Below are positions 1-7,235 of a stretch of DNA of 10,580 bases, in pieces (positions within the stretch are counted from its first letter, which is position 1; every line of letters begins with the position of its first letter). The notes under the pieces were generated by a model. The model saw nothing but the letters and a program-made list of their open reading frames with translations. It searched no databases and was not told the origin of the DNA. A program made the position numbers and the translations under genes. The stretch is from Clostridia bacterium (GTDB lineage Bacteria; Bacillota; Clostridia; Oscillospirales; Acutalibacteraceae): assembly GCA_017442445.1 (NCBI GenBank), contig JAFRZS010000075.1, forward strand, positions 1 through 10,580. The letters run 5' to 3'.

Positions 1-507
1 GCAAATGATATGGCGGGTGAGGTCGGTCACATAAGACTAAATTCCTTCGGACCCGTAGGTTACGGTAAAGCGGGTTCGTTTGAAGGCTTTTGTTCGGGAG
101 GCGGAATCGCTCAGCTCGGAAAAACTTATGCCCTTGAAAAATTACAGATGGGTGAAAGCGTTTCATTCTGTAAGGATATGTCAGAGCTTGAAAACATCAG
201 CGCAAAAACTATTGCCGATTGTGCAAATAAGAACGAAGCAGATGCACTTGAAATTTACAGACTCTGCGGAGAAATGTTAGGCAGAGGTTTGAGTATTCTT
301 GTTGATATTTTAAATCCCGAAAGAATAGTTCTCGGCAGTATATTCCAGAGAAGCGAAAACCTTATCAGAAAGTCAATGGAAAAGGTTCTCTCAAAAGAGT
401 GTCTCGGTTTTTCTCTTTCTGCCTGTGAGGTTTTACCTGCAAAGCTTGAAGAAAATATCGGAGATTATGCGGCATTGTCCGTAGCATCAATGAACAGAAA
501 AGGATGA
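1..507 (+). CDS. ROK-family sugar kinase/regulator, C-terminal part
   Basis: The 5' end is cut by the window; 168 residues are visible, in frame from base 1. ROK proteins are cytoplasmic sugar kinases or sugar-responsive repressors of the actin/hexokinase fold. The ROK signature ExGH is present (AGEVGH, visible residues 5-10), followed by the region that normally carries the zinc motif CxCGxxGCxE. Here the three cysteines are replaced (V19, Y21, S26) while the surrounding G22, G25 and E28 are kept, so the usual structural zinc is probably absent. The C-terminal half has the expected helix-rich pattern with a DILNPERIVLGS segment typical of the family. The N-terminal ATP-binding part or any HTH domain lies outside the window, so kinase and repressor cannot be told apart. 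The next gene, a SIS phosphosugar isomerase, starts 5 bases after its stop, which suggests linked sugar-phosphate metabolism. Confidence 0.88.
   Translation, partial: ANDMAGEVGHIRLNSFGPVGYGKAGSFEGFCSGGGIAQLGKTYALEKLQMGESVSFCKDMSELENISAKTIADCANKNEADALEIYRLCGEMLGRGLSILVDILNPERIVLGSIFQRSENLIRKSMEKVLSKECLGFSLSACEVLPAKLEENIGDYAALSVASMNRKG
501..503 (+). promoter_or_regulatory. RBS that favours the 513 start of the SIS gene
   Basis: AGG at 501-503 lies 9 bases before the ATG at 513 but directly abuts the ATG at 504. Normal Shine-Dalgarno spacing therefore favours 513 over the stop-overlapping ATG at 504. Confidence 0.55.
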
Positions 508-512
508 GTAAA

Positions 513-1106
513 ATGGAAAATTTATTGAAAAGATATCCCGAACTGTCTTCTTGTAAAGAAGCTATTGAAAATGCGCGTGAGCTTATAATTTCTACATACA
601 AAAACGGCGGAAAAGTTTTAGTCTGCGGCAACGGCGGAAGTGCGGCAGACAGTGAGCATATTGTCGGTGAATTGATGAAAGGTTTTTTGTCAAAAAGAAC
701 CGTAACCGATGAAAGACTCCCCGAGCATTTAAGACAAAAGCTTCAGGGCGCATTACCTGCAATTTCACTTCCGAGTCAGACGGCAGTTTTATCGGCATTT
801 ATCAATGATTGTGACCCCGAAATGTTATATGCACAGTTGGTTTACGGCTATGCAAGAGATAATGACCTTGTAATAGGTCTTTCAACCTCGGGTAATTCAA
901 AGAATATTGTCAATGCTTTAGAGGTTGCAAAGTGTGTGGGTGCAAAAACACTTGCCATGACAGGCGAAAAAGAGAGCAAACTGTCAGCATTTTGCGATGT
1001 TACGATAAAAGTTCCTGAAACTGAAACATACAAAATTCAGGAATTACATCTGCCCGTATATCACTATCTCTGTGCAGCGGTTGAAAAAGAAATATTTTGT
1101 GAATAA
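513..1106 (+). CDS. SIS-domain phosphosugar isomerase, GmhA-like
   Basis: This 197-residue cytoplasmic protein is related to sedoheptulose-7-phosphate isomerase (GmhA), which converts sedoheptulose 7-phosphate to a heptose phosphate. The phosphate-binding motif GNGGSAADSEH is at residues 39-49 and the second SIS motif STSGNSKN at 124-131. The four residues that bind zinc and catalyse in GmhA appear conserved by position: H49, E53, Q176 and H184. Relative to classical GmhA there is an insertion of roughly 15 residues after the first motif (about 58-82), so the substrate may differ. An ATG at 504 overlapping the ROK stop is possible, but RBS spacing favours 513. It probably shares a transcript with the upstream ROK gene. 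The family assignment is strong. The substrate is not known, because the rest of a heptose pathway is not visible here. Confidence 0.9.
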   Translation: MENLLKRYPELSSCKEAIENARELIISTYKNGGKVLVCGNGGSAADSEHIVGELMKGFLSKRTVTDERLPEHLRQKLQGALPAISLPSQTAVLSAFINDCDPEMLYAQLVYGYARDNDLVIGLSTSGNSKNIVNALEVAKCVGAKTLAMTGEKESKLSAFCDVTIKVPETETYKIQELHLPVYHYLCAAVEKEIFCE

Positions 1107-1156
1107 AATTTGATTTATAAAAGGTGTTTTTGCATCTGTTACAATTAAGGACGTAT

Positions 1157-1164
1157 AAAGGAGG
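1157..1164 (+). promoter_or_regulatory. Strong RBS deciding a TTG start
   Basis: AAAGGAGG ends 7 bases before the TTG at 1172. This fixes the start of the XRE gene there rather than at the upstream ATG at 1124, which has no comparable site. Confidence 0.85.
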
Positions 1165-1171
1165 CGATTAT

Positions 1172-2590
1172 TTGACAGTCGGTGAAAATATAAAGCAATA
1201 CAGAGAAAAGCTTGGATTGTCACAAGAGGAGCTCGGACAAAAACTTTTTGTGAGCACACAAACAGTAAGCCTATGGGAAAAAGATCAGACCCTTCCTACT
1301 ATTGAAAATCTAAGACGGTTAAAAGAAATTTTTAACACATCAGTTGATGAAATTTTAGGTTATCAGAACGAAACAGTTGATGATGAGCGTAAAGGGACTG
1401 AATTTTATAAATTTCAGTTTGACAAAAATGAAGCAAAACAAATTTACCGTTTCAACAGAAATAATACATATCTTAAACCTATTATACTTATTTTGTTTTC
1501 GTTTTTTATTGCATTTTTTAACACGGGAGCATCCTCATCTGATGCCGGTATCGGATTTGTTTGGGGTATGGTTGTACTATTACTTCTTTTATATCTGAGA
1601 GGGTTTATCAATTATAAAAAGCTTTGGAAAAAATCTCTTCAGAGAATGTGCGAATCGTCATATGAGTACGAAGTTTTTGATGATTATTTTACTGTCAGAA
1701 TTTGCCGCAATAATGAAACGGTCAGCGAAGTAAAATACAAGTTTTCCGATATAGAGAAAGTTGTAATATCTGATAAGTGGTTTTTTATGCAGATATCGGG
1801 AGGTTTATATACCCTTAAAACAAATGCTTTGGAAGCAGGCTCAAAATTTTTTGATTCTGCAATAAAAAAGCAACCTGAAAATTTTAAGCAATCAGGAAAA
1901 GTTAAGATGGTGTCGGCATTATTGCTTATAATCACAATAGTGTCATTCTTTGCAGCATTTATTACAACATCTTCTATAACTTTCAATAATAATTTGATAT
2001 TCACAGAAGCTATGTGGATAATGTTTCTGTTTATACCCATACCTCTTGCTTCAATAATATTTGGATTTGTGATGAAAGCAAAAGGATACAAGACTAAAAA
2101 GAATATAATCGGCGGTATTATAATTCTCAGTTTACTTTGTATTTACGGTTCGTTTACGTTTATATCTTCAGATATGTACTCACACTCTGATGAACCGATT
2201 AAAAGAGTTGAAGAAATGCTTCAAATAGATATTCCCGAACATAATCGGATTAACACAACAGATTACACAAAGTATAATCAGAATTTCGGAAATAAAATCA
2301 TACACTACCAAAGCGAAATTTTTTTCAACGATGATAAAACTGAAAGCTTTGAAAATCAACTTCCGAAAAACAGTAAGTTTTTAAAGAAAATACCAAACAG
2401 GTTGAGCGGCATTTTATCGAGGATTTCATTTGTAGGAGAAAATGATTACGTGCTTATTTATAATGTTGATACAAAAGAGTATAATGCCTTGCCTAAGGAA
2501 AGCGGAAATTATAATTTTATCAACATAAGATACTCTGCAGAAACGAATAAGATGGAAATTGTAGAATACGCGATTGATTATGTAGCATAA
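1172..2590 (+). CDS. Membrane-anchored XRE regulator with YcxB-like domain
   Basis: A 472-residue protein with a UUG start chosen from the strong RBS. Residues 5-63 form an XRE/Cro-type helix-turn-helix (QEELGQKLFVSTQTVSLWE is the core), so the N-terminus should bind DNA in the cytoplasm. Two membrane helices follow (about 102-118 and 126-144). Next comes a soluble stretch at about 165-232 whose pattern resembles YcxB-like domains (Y-x-V-F-D-D-Y-F start, a central DIEKVV strand, then a GLYTLKTNAL strand). Three more helices are at about 246-268, 277-301 and 311-331. The last 140 residues are soluble. With five helices and a cytoplasmic N-terminus, this C-terminal part is predicted outside the membrane, which suggests a one-component transmembrane sensor. 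It sits 65 bases after the SIS gene and 23 bases before the VUT transporter gene. No clear promoter was seen. Ligand and targets are unknown. Confidence 0.85.
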   Translation: MTVGENIKQYREKLGLSQEELGQKLFVSTQTVSLWEKDQTLPTIENLRRLKEIFNTSVDEILGYQNETVDDERKGTEFYKFQFDKNEAKQIYRFNRNNTYLKPIILILFSFFIAFFNTGASSSDAGIGFVWGMVVLLLLLYLRGFINYKKLWKKSLQRMCESSYEYEVFDDYFTVRICRNNETVSEVKYKFSDIEKVVISDKWFFMQISGGLYTLKTNALEAGSKFFDSAIKKQPENFKQSGKVKMVSALLLIITIVSFFAAFITTSSITFNNNLIFTEAMWIMFLFIPIPLASIIFGFVMKAKGYKTKKNIIGGIIILSLLCIYGSFTFISSDMYSHSDEPIKRVEEMLQIDIPEHNRINTTDYTKYNQNFGNKIIHYQSEIFFNDDKTESFENQLPKNSKFLKKIPNRLSGILSRISFVGENDYVLIYNVDTKEYNALPKESGNYNFINIRYSAETNKMEIVEYAIDYVA

Positions 2591-2601
2591 ATGAAAGTAT
2601 T

Positions 2602-2605
2602 GGAG
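2602..2605 (+). promoter_or_regulatory. RBS supporting a TTG start
   Basis: GGAG lies 8 bases before the TTG at 2614. The first in-frame ATG (2647) has no equally good site, so the UUG start is preferred. Confidence 0.6.
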
Positions 2606-2613
2606 AAAATGTT

Positions 2614-3354
2614 TTGAGGAAGAAATTTGTGGAAATTAAAACTGAAATGAGAATACTTTTGCGGTCAATTCCTGCGACTGTTGTGACCTTGTTTGTAGTG
2701 AGTGTTATCTCAATGAACTTACTTGCAAACAAAACACTTTTGCAGCTTGATTGGATTGCGCTTGACGGCGGAATTTTGATTTCATGGCTGTCATTTATGT
2801 GTATGGATATCATTACAAAACATTTCGGACCCCGTGCATCAAACAGAATTTCCATACTTGCGGCGGCGATAAATTTACTTACTTGTCTGATATTTTTTGT
2901 TGCAAGTATCATTCCGTCAACGGCAGCGGATTACACCGCATTTGATAATATTTTCGGCGGTACATGGTTTATACTTTTAGCAAGTACGGTTGCATTTTTA
3001 CTGTCAGCAGTTCTTAACAATTCTCTCAACTGGCTTATCGGAAAAAGCTTCAGAAAAAATCCTGACGGAAAAACAGCCTATATGATGCGTACATATATTT
3101 CAACATTCATCGGTCAGTTTTTTGATAACTTTGTTTTTTCAATTATTGTTTTTGTATTTCTTGCACCAATTTTCTGGGACGGATTTCATTGGACAGTCTT
3201 GCAGTGTGCGATGTGTGCGCTGACGGGAGCGGTTGCAGAGCTTGTTATGGAAATAATTTTTTCACCGATAGGATATCGCATCACACTCAAGTGGAAAAAT
3301 GAATCCGTCGGGCGTGAATATATTGAGTATTTAGAAAAGGAAAAAACAAAATGA
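2614..3354 (+). CDS. VUT/YhhQ-family transporter (queuosine-precursor type)
   Basis: This 246-residue integral membrane protein has about six hydrophobic segments (about 19-38, 52-69, 79-100, 116-143, 162-184, 196-225). The pattern fits the VUT (DUF165, YhhQ) family: a DGG segment at 51-53, an acidic membrane residue in FMCMDIITKHFG (61-72), R159 with STFIGQFFDNFVF at 163-175, and a late E..FSPIGYRI segment (213-223). Characterised members import queuosine precursors such as preQ0/preQ1 for tRNA modification. Whether this member does so is inference, since no queuosine gene or preQ1 riboswitch is visible; only 23 bases separate it from the upstream gene. The UUG start is supported by GGAG at 2602. 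The stop overlaps the start of the SDR gene (ATGA), which suggests translational coupling. Confidence 0.82.
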   Translation: MRKKFVEIKTEMRILLRSIPATVVTLFVVSVISMNLLANKTLLQLDWIALDGGILISWLSFMCMDIITKHFGPRASNRISILAAAINLLTCLIFFVASIIPSTAADYTAFDNIFGGTWFILLASTVAFLLSAVLNNSLNWLIGKSFRKNPDGKTAYMMRTYISTFIGQFFDNFVFSIIVFVFLAPIFWDGFHWTVLQCAMCALTGAVAELVMEIIFSPIGYRITLKWKNESVGREYIEYLEKEKTK

Positions 3355-4004
3355 AGGTTTTAATAACAGGAACTTCACAGGGTATAGGCAAAGCGATTGC
3401 CGAATTGTTTTTAGAAAAAGGACATGAAGTAATCGGCATTGACAGACATGATAAAAGCATTGAAAATACTTCATATTCTCACTTTGTCTGTGATGTGCGT
3501 GATTATGAAAATCTGCCCGAAATTGAAGATGTTGAAATTCTTATCAACAATGCGGGCACACAGAACGAAGATGATATTGACATAAACTTGAAGGCCCTGA
3601 TTCACATAAGTGAGAAGTACGGATATCAGGAAAAAATCAAGTCAGTACTTAACATAGGCTCTGCAAGCGCACACACAGGCTCTGAATTTCCCGAATACTG
3701 TGCTTCAAAAGGCGGAGTTGTGGCTTACACAAAAAATCTTGCGTTGCGGGTAGCAACTTTCGGAGCGACCTGCAACTCACTTGACCCGGGCGGAGTGCTG
3801 ACACCGCTTAATGACTGCGTTGTGAATGACCCTGAATTATGGGCGCAGATAATGGATGAAACTCCGCTTAAAAAATGGGCAACAGTGGGGGAAATTGCAG
3901 AATGGGCGTATTTCCTCACAGTCACAAATACCTTCTGCACAGGACAGAGCATCGTGGTTGACGGAGGCGAGTCAATCAAACATAATTTTATCTGGAAAAA
4001 CTGA
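3351..4004 (+). CDS. Short-chain dehydrogenase/reductase (SDR)
   Basis: A 217-residue classical-type SDR oxidoreductase using a nicotinamide cofactor. The glycine-rich cofactor motif TGTSQGIG is at residues 6-13, NNAG at 66-69, the catalytic serine is probably S104, and Y116-x-x-x-K120 gives the active site (YCASK). The C-terminal VVDGGE (202-207) is a usual family ending. D31 at the end of the second strand suggests NAD(H) rather than NADP(H). At 217 residues it is slightly shorter than the usual 240-260, mainly between the NAD motif and NNAG. The start overlaps the VUT stop as ATGA, and AAAAGG 10 bases upstream can serve as RBS. The hydrolase-like gene starts 31 bases downstream. This context suggests oxidation or reduction of a sugar or polyol, but substrates cannot be predicted in this superfamily. 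Confidence 0.92.
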   Translation: MKVLITGTSQGIGKAIAELFLEKGHEVIGIDRHDKSIENTSYSHFVCDVRDYENLPEIEDVEILINNAGTQNEDDIDINLKALIHISEKYGYQEKIKSVLNIGSASAHTGSEFPEYCASKGGVVAYTKNLALRVATFGATCNSLDPGGVLTPLNDCVVNDPELWAQIMDETPLKKWATVGEIAEWAYFLTVTNTFCTGQSIVVDGGESIKHNFIWKN

Positions 4005-4023
4005 ATCAATAAAATGTAATTTC

Positions 4024-4030
4024 AGGAGGA
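4024..4030 (+). promoter_or_regulatory. RBS of the hydrolase-like gene
   Basis: AGGAGGA ends 5 bases before the ATG at 4036. It sets the start there and rules out the 60-residue in-frame extension that would run back over the SDR gene. Confidence 0.88.
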
Positions 4031-4035
4031 AAAAT

Positions 4036-5709
4036 ATGCTTACGATTCCGATTCCGCTTCCCTCAAATGAGGAAATGATGAAAGAATATTATAACGATTT
4101 AAAGCTATGCGGCGCTGACAAAGTTTTAATAACCGCATGTGAAATTTTTTGCGATGACGAAAAAAGAGAGGATATTTTTACTCGTATCAGAAAGTGTACG
4201 GAATATTACACCGAAAAAGGACTTGAACCGGGTGTGTGGACAACAACTCTCGGTTGGGGTGACGAAAGAGATGATGATTTTAGACGTAAATTCGGTGACT
4301 GCACACGCATAACTTCTTTTGCAGGTAACACAAGCGGTGCTGTTTGCGTACTTGATGAAAAATTTGCAAAGCATATTGAAAGAAATATTGAAGATTTTGT
4401 AAAAGCAGGGGTAAAACTTATCTTGCTTGACGATGATTTTGTTTTGTCCGTAAGACCGGGATTTACTTGTTCTTGCGACTTACATATAAAACTTTTCAAC
4501 GAACGCACAAACAGAGAATGGACAAGGGAAGAAATCAGAGATTTGTTCACGGGCAAACCGACGCCCGAGCGTAAAATCTGGATGGATCTGACAGGCGAAA
4601 CAATGATTGATTACTGCCGTCGACTTCGTGCTGTCGTTGACAAATTTGACCCGACAGTGCGCATCGGTCTTTGTGCAAGCTATACCCACTATGACCTCGA
4701 TGGCTTCGATATAAACGAGTTGTTGAAGATTTTAGCAGGTGAAAATAACCGTCCGTATTTCAGACTTTCAGGCGCAACCTATTGGCAGGCTCACGCTCCG
4801 AGAATGACAAACATGACAATGTCGGGTGTTGTTGAATTTGTCCGTATGCAGTTGGGTTGGCTTAAGGATGCGGAGATTGATATTCTTGACGAAAATGACC
4901 CTCACCCGAGAAAAACGGATGTAGTTCCCGCACAGGACGTCGAGCTTTATGACAAGGCGATGCTTACACAAGATAGGGTCGAAAGACTCAAGTACATTCT
5001 TCATCTGGGTTCTGACAGAAATGCAGGCGACACGGCATACAGAGAAGCACACATAAAAAACCTTGAAAACGATGAAAAAGTCCGAAGTTTTTTTGAAAAT
5101 AAAAAAGCAGTCGGATACAGAGTTTTTTCAGTTCAGCATAAAATCAGAGATGCAGAAATGGCAGATGAATATCCGCCGAGAAGCTCAATGCTTTTAAGCT
5201 TATACACACAGAATTTCGGAGCTTCAATTGCAGCAAGGTGCGGTATCCCGACCCGTTATGACGGTGACGGCCCTGTTATCGTATTCGGCGAAGATGCGAG
5301 ATATCTGCCCGAAAATCTTGCGAACGGAAATATAATTTCCGACAACATCGGTGCAAAGATTTTAAAAGAAAAAGGAATCGATTGCACAGAGCTTGACATC
5401 GATCTTCTTAAAACGGATTTTTCAGATGTTCCGAGATACGATAAAATTTTCAGAGAAAATTATCCCGACCTTCCCGTTTATGTAAACGGAATTTATCCCC
5501 TTGCAAGTAAGAGTGAAGACGGCAGCGAAATGGCGGTTATGCTCATAAACGAGGATAAGAAAGATTTTGAAAATCACGAAATTATACTCGATAAAAATTA
5601 CACACTTGCCGACACAATAAACTGCGAAGCAAAAGTTGACGGAAATGTTCTTACACTCAAAAAAATCGGCGCAAGAGATTGGGTATGTGTATTACTTAAT
5701 ACAAAATAA
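4036..5709 (+). CDS. Putative TIM-barrel glycoside-hydrolase-like protein
   Basis: A 557-residue protein with no signal peptide or membrane helix, so probably cytoplasmic. The N-terminal 350 residues read as a (beta/alpha)8 barrel. They include a strand ending in LILLDDDF (128-135), a following Cys/His-containing segment (TCSCDLH, 144-150) as in GH42-like barrels, and FDPTVRIGLCASY (204-216). There is also an acidic patch IDILDENDPHPR (281-292) where a nucleophile could lie. Residues about 385-450 resemble the Rossmann-like trimerisation (GATase-like) domain of such enzymes, with GNIISDNIGAKILKEKGI at 431-448. The last 80 residues look like a small beta-sandwich. The class is inferred from pattern, not from a certain family match, and the acid/base and nucleophile cannot be fixed. 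It is the last gene of its run, directly before a bidirectional terminator. It could process an imported oligosaccharide or glycoside. Confidence 0.6.
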   Translation: MLTIPIPLPSNEEMMKEYYNDLKLCGADKVLITACEIFCDDEKREDIFTRIRKCTEYYTEKGLEPGVWTTTLGWGDERDDDFRRKFGDCTRITSFAGNTSGAVCVLDEKFAKHIERNIEDFVKAGVKLILLDDDFVLSVRPGFTCSCDLHIKLFNERTNREWTREEIRDLFTGKPTPERKIWMDLTGETMIDYCRRLRAVVDKFDPTVRIGLCASYTHYDLDGFDINELLKILAGENNRPYFRLSGATYWQAHAPRMTNMTMSGVVEFVRMQLGWLKDAEIDILDENDPHPRKTDVVPAQDVELYDKAMLTQDRVERLKYILHLGSDRNAGDTAYREAHIKNLENDEKVRSFFENKKAVGYRVFSVQHKIRDAEMADEYPPRSSMLLSLYTQNFGASIAARCGIPTRYDGDGPVIVFGEDARYLPENLANGNIISDNIGAKILKEKGIDCTELDIDLLKTDFSDVPRYDKIFRENYPDLPVYVNGIYPLASKSEDGSEMAVMLINEDKKDFENHEIILDKNYTLADTINCEAKVDGNVLTLKKIGARDWVCVLLNTK

Positions 5710-5737
5710 AAGCTGCCTCGGGGCAGCTTTTATTTTT
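5703..5737. terminator. Bidirectional intrinsic terminator between convergent genes
   Basis: AAAAGCTGCC and GGCAGCTTTT form a perfect 10-bp stem around a TCGG loop (5708-5717 with 5722-5731). The pairing extends outward through A/T bases to about 5703 and 5736. A T-run follows on the + strand and, read in reverse, on the - strand. The stop codons of both flanking genes (5707-5709 on +, 5732-5730 on -) lie inside the stem. Confidence 0.92.
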
Positions 5738-7112
5738 CCGTAACAAAGACGGTAACTCTGTTTTCTTTTTTTCTGAGGTATGTAAGTGTAAAAATTGTAA
5801 GACCCCATACAAGTATCGCCGCAAGCCAACTGATATACTGCTTGTTTCCGATATCAAAGCCGAAGACATTGAAGTGAAGATTTTTTGTCACCTCAATAAA
5901 CTGAATTCCGAGATAATTACCCATAAATGTTGCAAGCAGAGTAACGATAGAAAAACAACTGAAATATGCAGAACGGTTTGCTTCAGGCATATTTAGATTG
6001 ACAAGATTTGAATGTATGTTTGATATACCGGGCATAAAAACTGCACCGAGAATGATACAGATAAAATATACAAATTCAGTTTCTTTTGTAATAAACCCGT
6101 TGCAGATGTAAGCGACCGAATATAAAATATATGAAAATGCAAGTATCTTCGGCCATTGTATTTTTCTGATCAATCTGAACCAGACAGGCGTTATCAACAG
6201 AATAACAGGCACCGATATAAGTCCTGCCGAGGCAATAAGTGTATAGGACATTTTAATATCTTCGATAAGGTAGATGTTAAAATACTGACCTATTGTACCG
6301 GTAAAAAGAGACCATAGTATTATGGGCAGAATGGTGAGCATAAATGTTTTATCACGCAAGGGCAGAGAAAGAAGGTTTAAGCCCTTGTTGTCTTTTTCGT
6401 TTTCTTTTGTTTCGTACGGAAATTCTTTGATTTTTGTATTGGAATAACATTCCGTTAAAGCAAGGAGAAGTGCAATCGCACGGAGTATAAGAATTGCCGT
6501 TATTGTCGGTGAAAAACCACCCATGGAAAATTCAGATGCTTCAACTTTATCAAGAAACAAACCGGCAAGGAATGAGGAAATATTACTTAATACAGTAATA
6601 AACATATGTGTAGCGGCGTAAAATCCGCCTCTTTTGGTTTCGGGCAGAGACTGAATATGCCACGAAGAAAGACCGGGTGAAGCAATCTGCAGAAACGCGT
6701 TCATAAGTATGACGGTTAAAAAGAATAATACCAGTTTGAAAGTCTGTCCGACGGGCAAAAGAGGAGTCACACCTATAACAACAATACTCAGAAAATAGTA
6801 GAGTATTCTTGCAGTAATAAGAAAACCCTTGCGGCGGGGAAGTTTTTCTAAAATAAGCGGTGATACAACCTGAAACAATCCGCTGAAAGAAAGTATGGCG
6901 GTGACATAGCCTATGTACGATTCGCTTGCACCCATCGCAAGCATCAGACTTGTAAAATAAATTCCCGAGCTTAAAGGGGTAATTACGCTTGAAAGCACGT
7001 TGGTGAACAACACGTTTCTTCGGCTTCTCGCACAATTGTCGGAGTTTTCAAAAAACGTGTCGACAATCGTGCTTTCGGGAGATATAATTTTTTTGAATAA
7101 AGAGGTGAACAT
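5730..7112 (-). CDS. MFS transporter, 12 membrane helices
   Basis: A 460-residue integral membrane protein with about twelve hydrophobic segments in two halves. They are separated by a charged cytoplasmic loop (the YETKENEKDNKG region), the layout of the major facilitator superfamily. A 30-residue hydrophilic N-terminus (ENSDNCARSRRN) precedes helix 1. The loop with EKLPRRKG after helix 2 corresponds to the usual basic MFS loop 2-3. The start was set at the ATG at 7112, because GGAGG at 7124-7120 is 7 bases upstream; an ATG at 7130 lies before that site. A near-consensus promoter lies upstream. The gene converges on the hydrolase-like gene and shares its terminator. A sugar or glycoside substrate is a reasonable guess from the neighbours, but MFS families do not reveal it here. 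Confidence 0.88.
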   Translation of the reverse strand: MFTSLFKKIISPESTIVDTFFENSDNCARSRRNVLFTNVLSSVITPLSSGIYFTSLMLAMGASESYIGYVTAILSFSGLFQVVSPLILEKLPRRKGFLITARILYYFLSIVVIGVTPLLPVGQTFKLVLFFLTVILMNAFLQIASPGLSSWHIQSLPETKRGGFYAATHMFITVLSNISSFLAGLFLDKVEASEFSMGGFSPTITAILILRAIALLLALTECYSNTKIKEFPYETKENEKDNKGLNLLSLPLRDKTFMLTILPIILWSLFTGTIGQYFNIYLIEDIKMSYTLIASAGLISVPVILLITPVWFRLIRKIQWPKILAFSYILYSVAYICNGFITKETEFVYFICIILGAVFMPGISNIHSNLVNLNMPEANRSAYFSCFSIVTLLATFMGNYLGIQFIEVTKNLHFNVFGFDIGNKQYISWLAAILVWGLTIFTLTYLRKKENRVTVFVTEK

Positions 7113-7119
7113 AAATATA

Positions 7120-7124
7120 CCTCC
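7120..7124 (-). promoter_or_regulatory. RBS of the MFS gene
   Basis: On the - strand GGAGG lies 7 bases before the ATG at 7112. This selects the shorter start over the ATG at 7130. Confidence 0.85.
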
Positions 7125-7150
7125 ACACAAAAAGTAAAAAATTTTAGGGA

Positions 7151-7179
7151 ATTATATCACATGTAATGTTTATAGTCAA
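7151..7179 (-). promoter_or_regulatory. Sigma-A promoter of the MFS gene
   Basis: On the - strand TTGACT (7179-7174) and a perfect TATAAT (7156-7151) are 17 bases apart. A start near 7144 gives a leader of about 32 bases to the ATG at 7112. No long operator dyad was seen. Confidence 0.85.
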
Positions 7180-7235
7180 TATAAAAATTCTTATTGTTTA
7201 TTTGAATTTTCAATTTAAAAGTAATGTGAAGTTTT

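Noticed and set aside
1684..2091. Antisense frame of 135 codons within the XRE gene
   Set aside because: No RBS or recognisable domain; the + strand protein has clear domain structure over the same bases.
2591..2617. Eight-codon leader peptide frame between the XRE and VUT genes
   Set aside because: No RBS and no attenuator-like hairpin; such short frames are expected by chance.
3856..4035. In-frame 60-residue extension of the hydrolase-like gene upstream of 4036
   Set aside because: It overlaps the well-supported SDR gene in another frame, and AGGAGGA sits 5 bases before the ATG at 4036.
6583..7035. 150-codon frame on the - strand within the MFS gene
   Set aside because: It is a shadow frame within the MFS gene, Cys/Arg-rich, with no domain or RBS.
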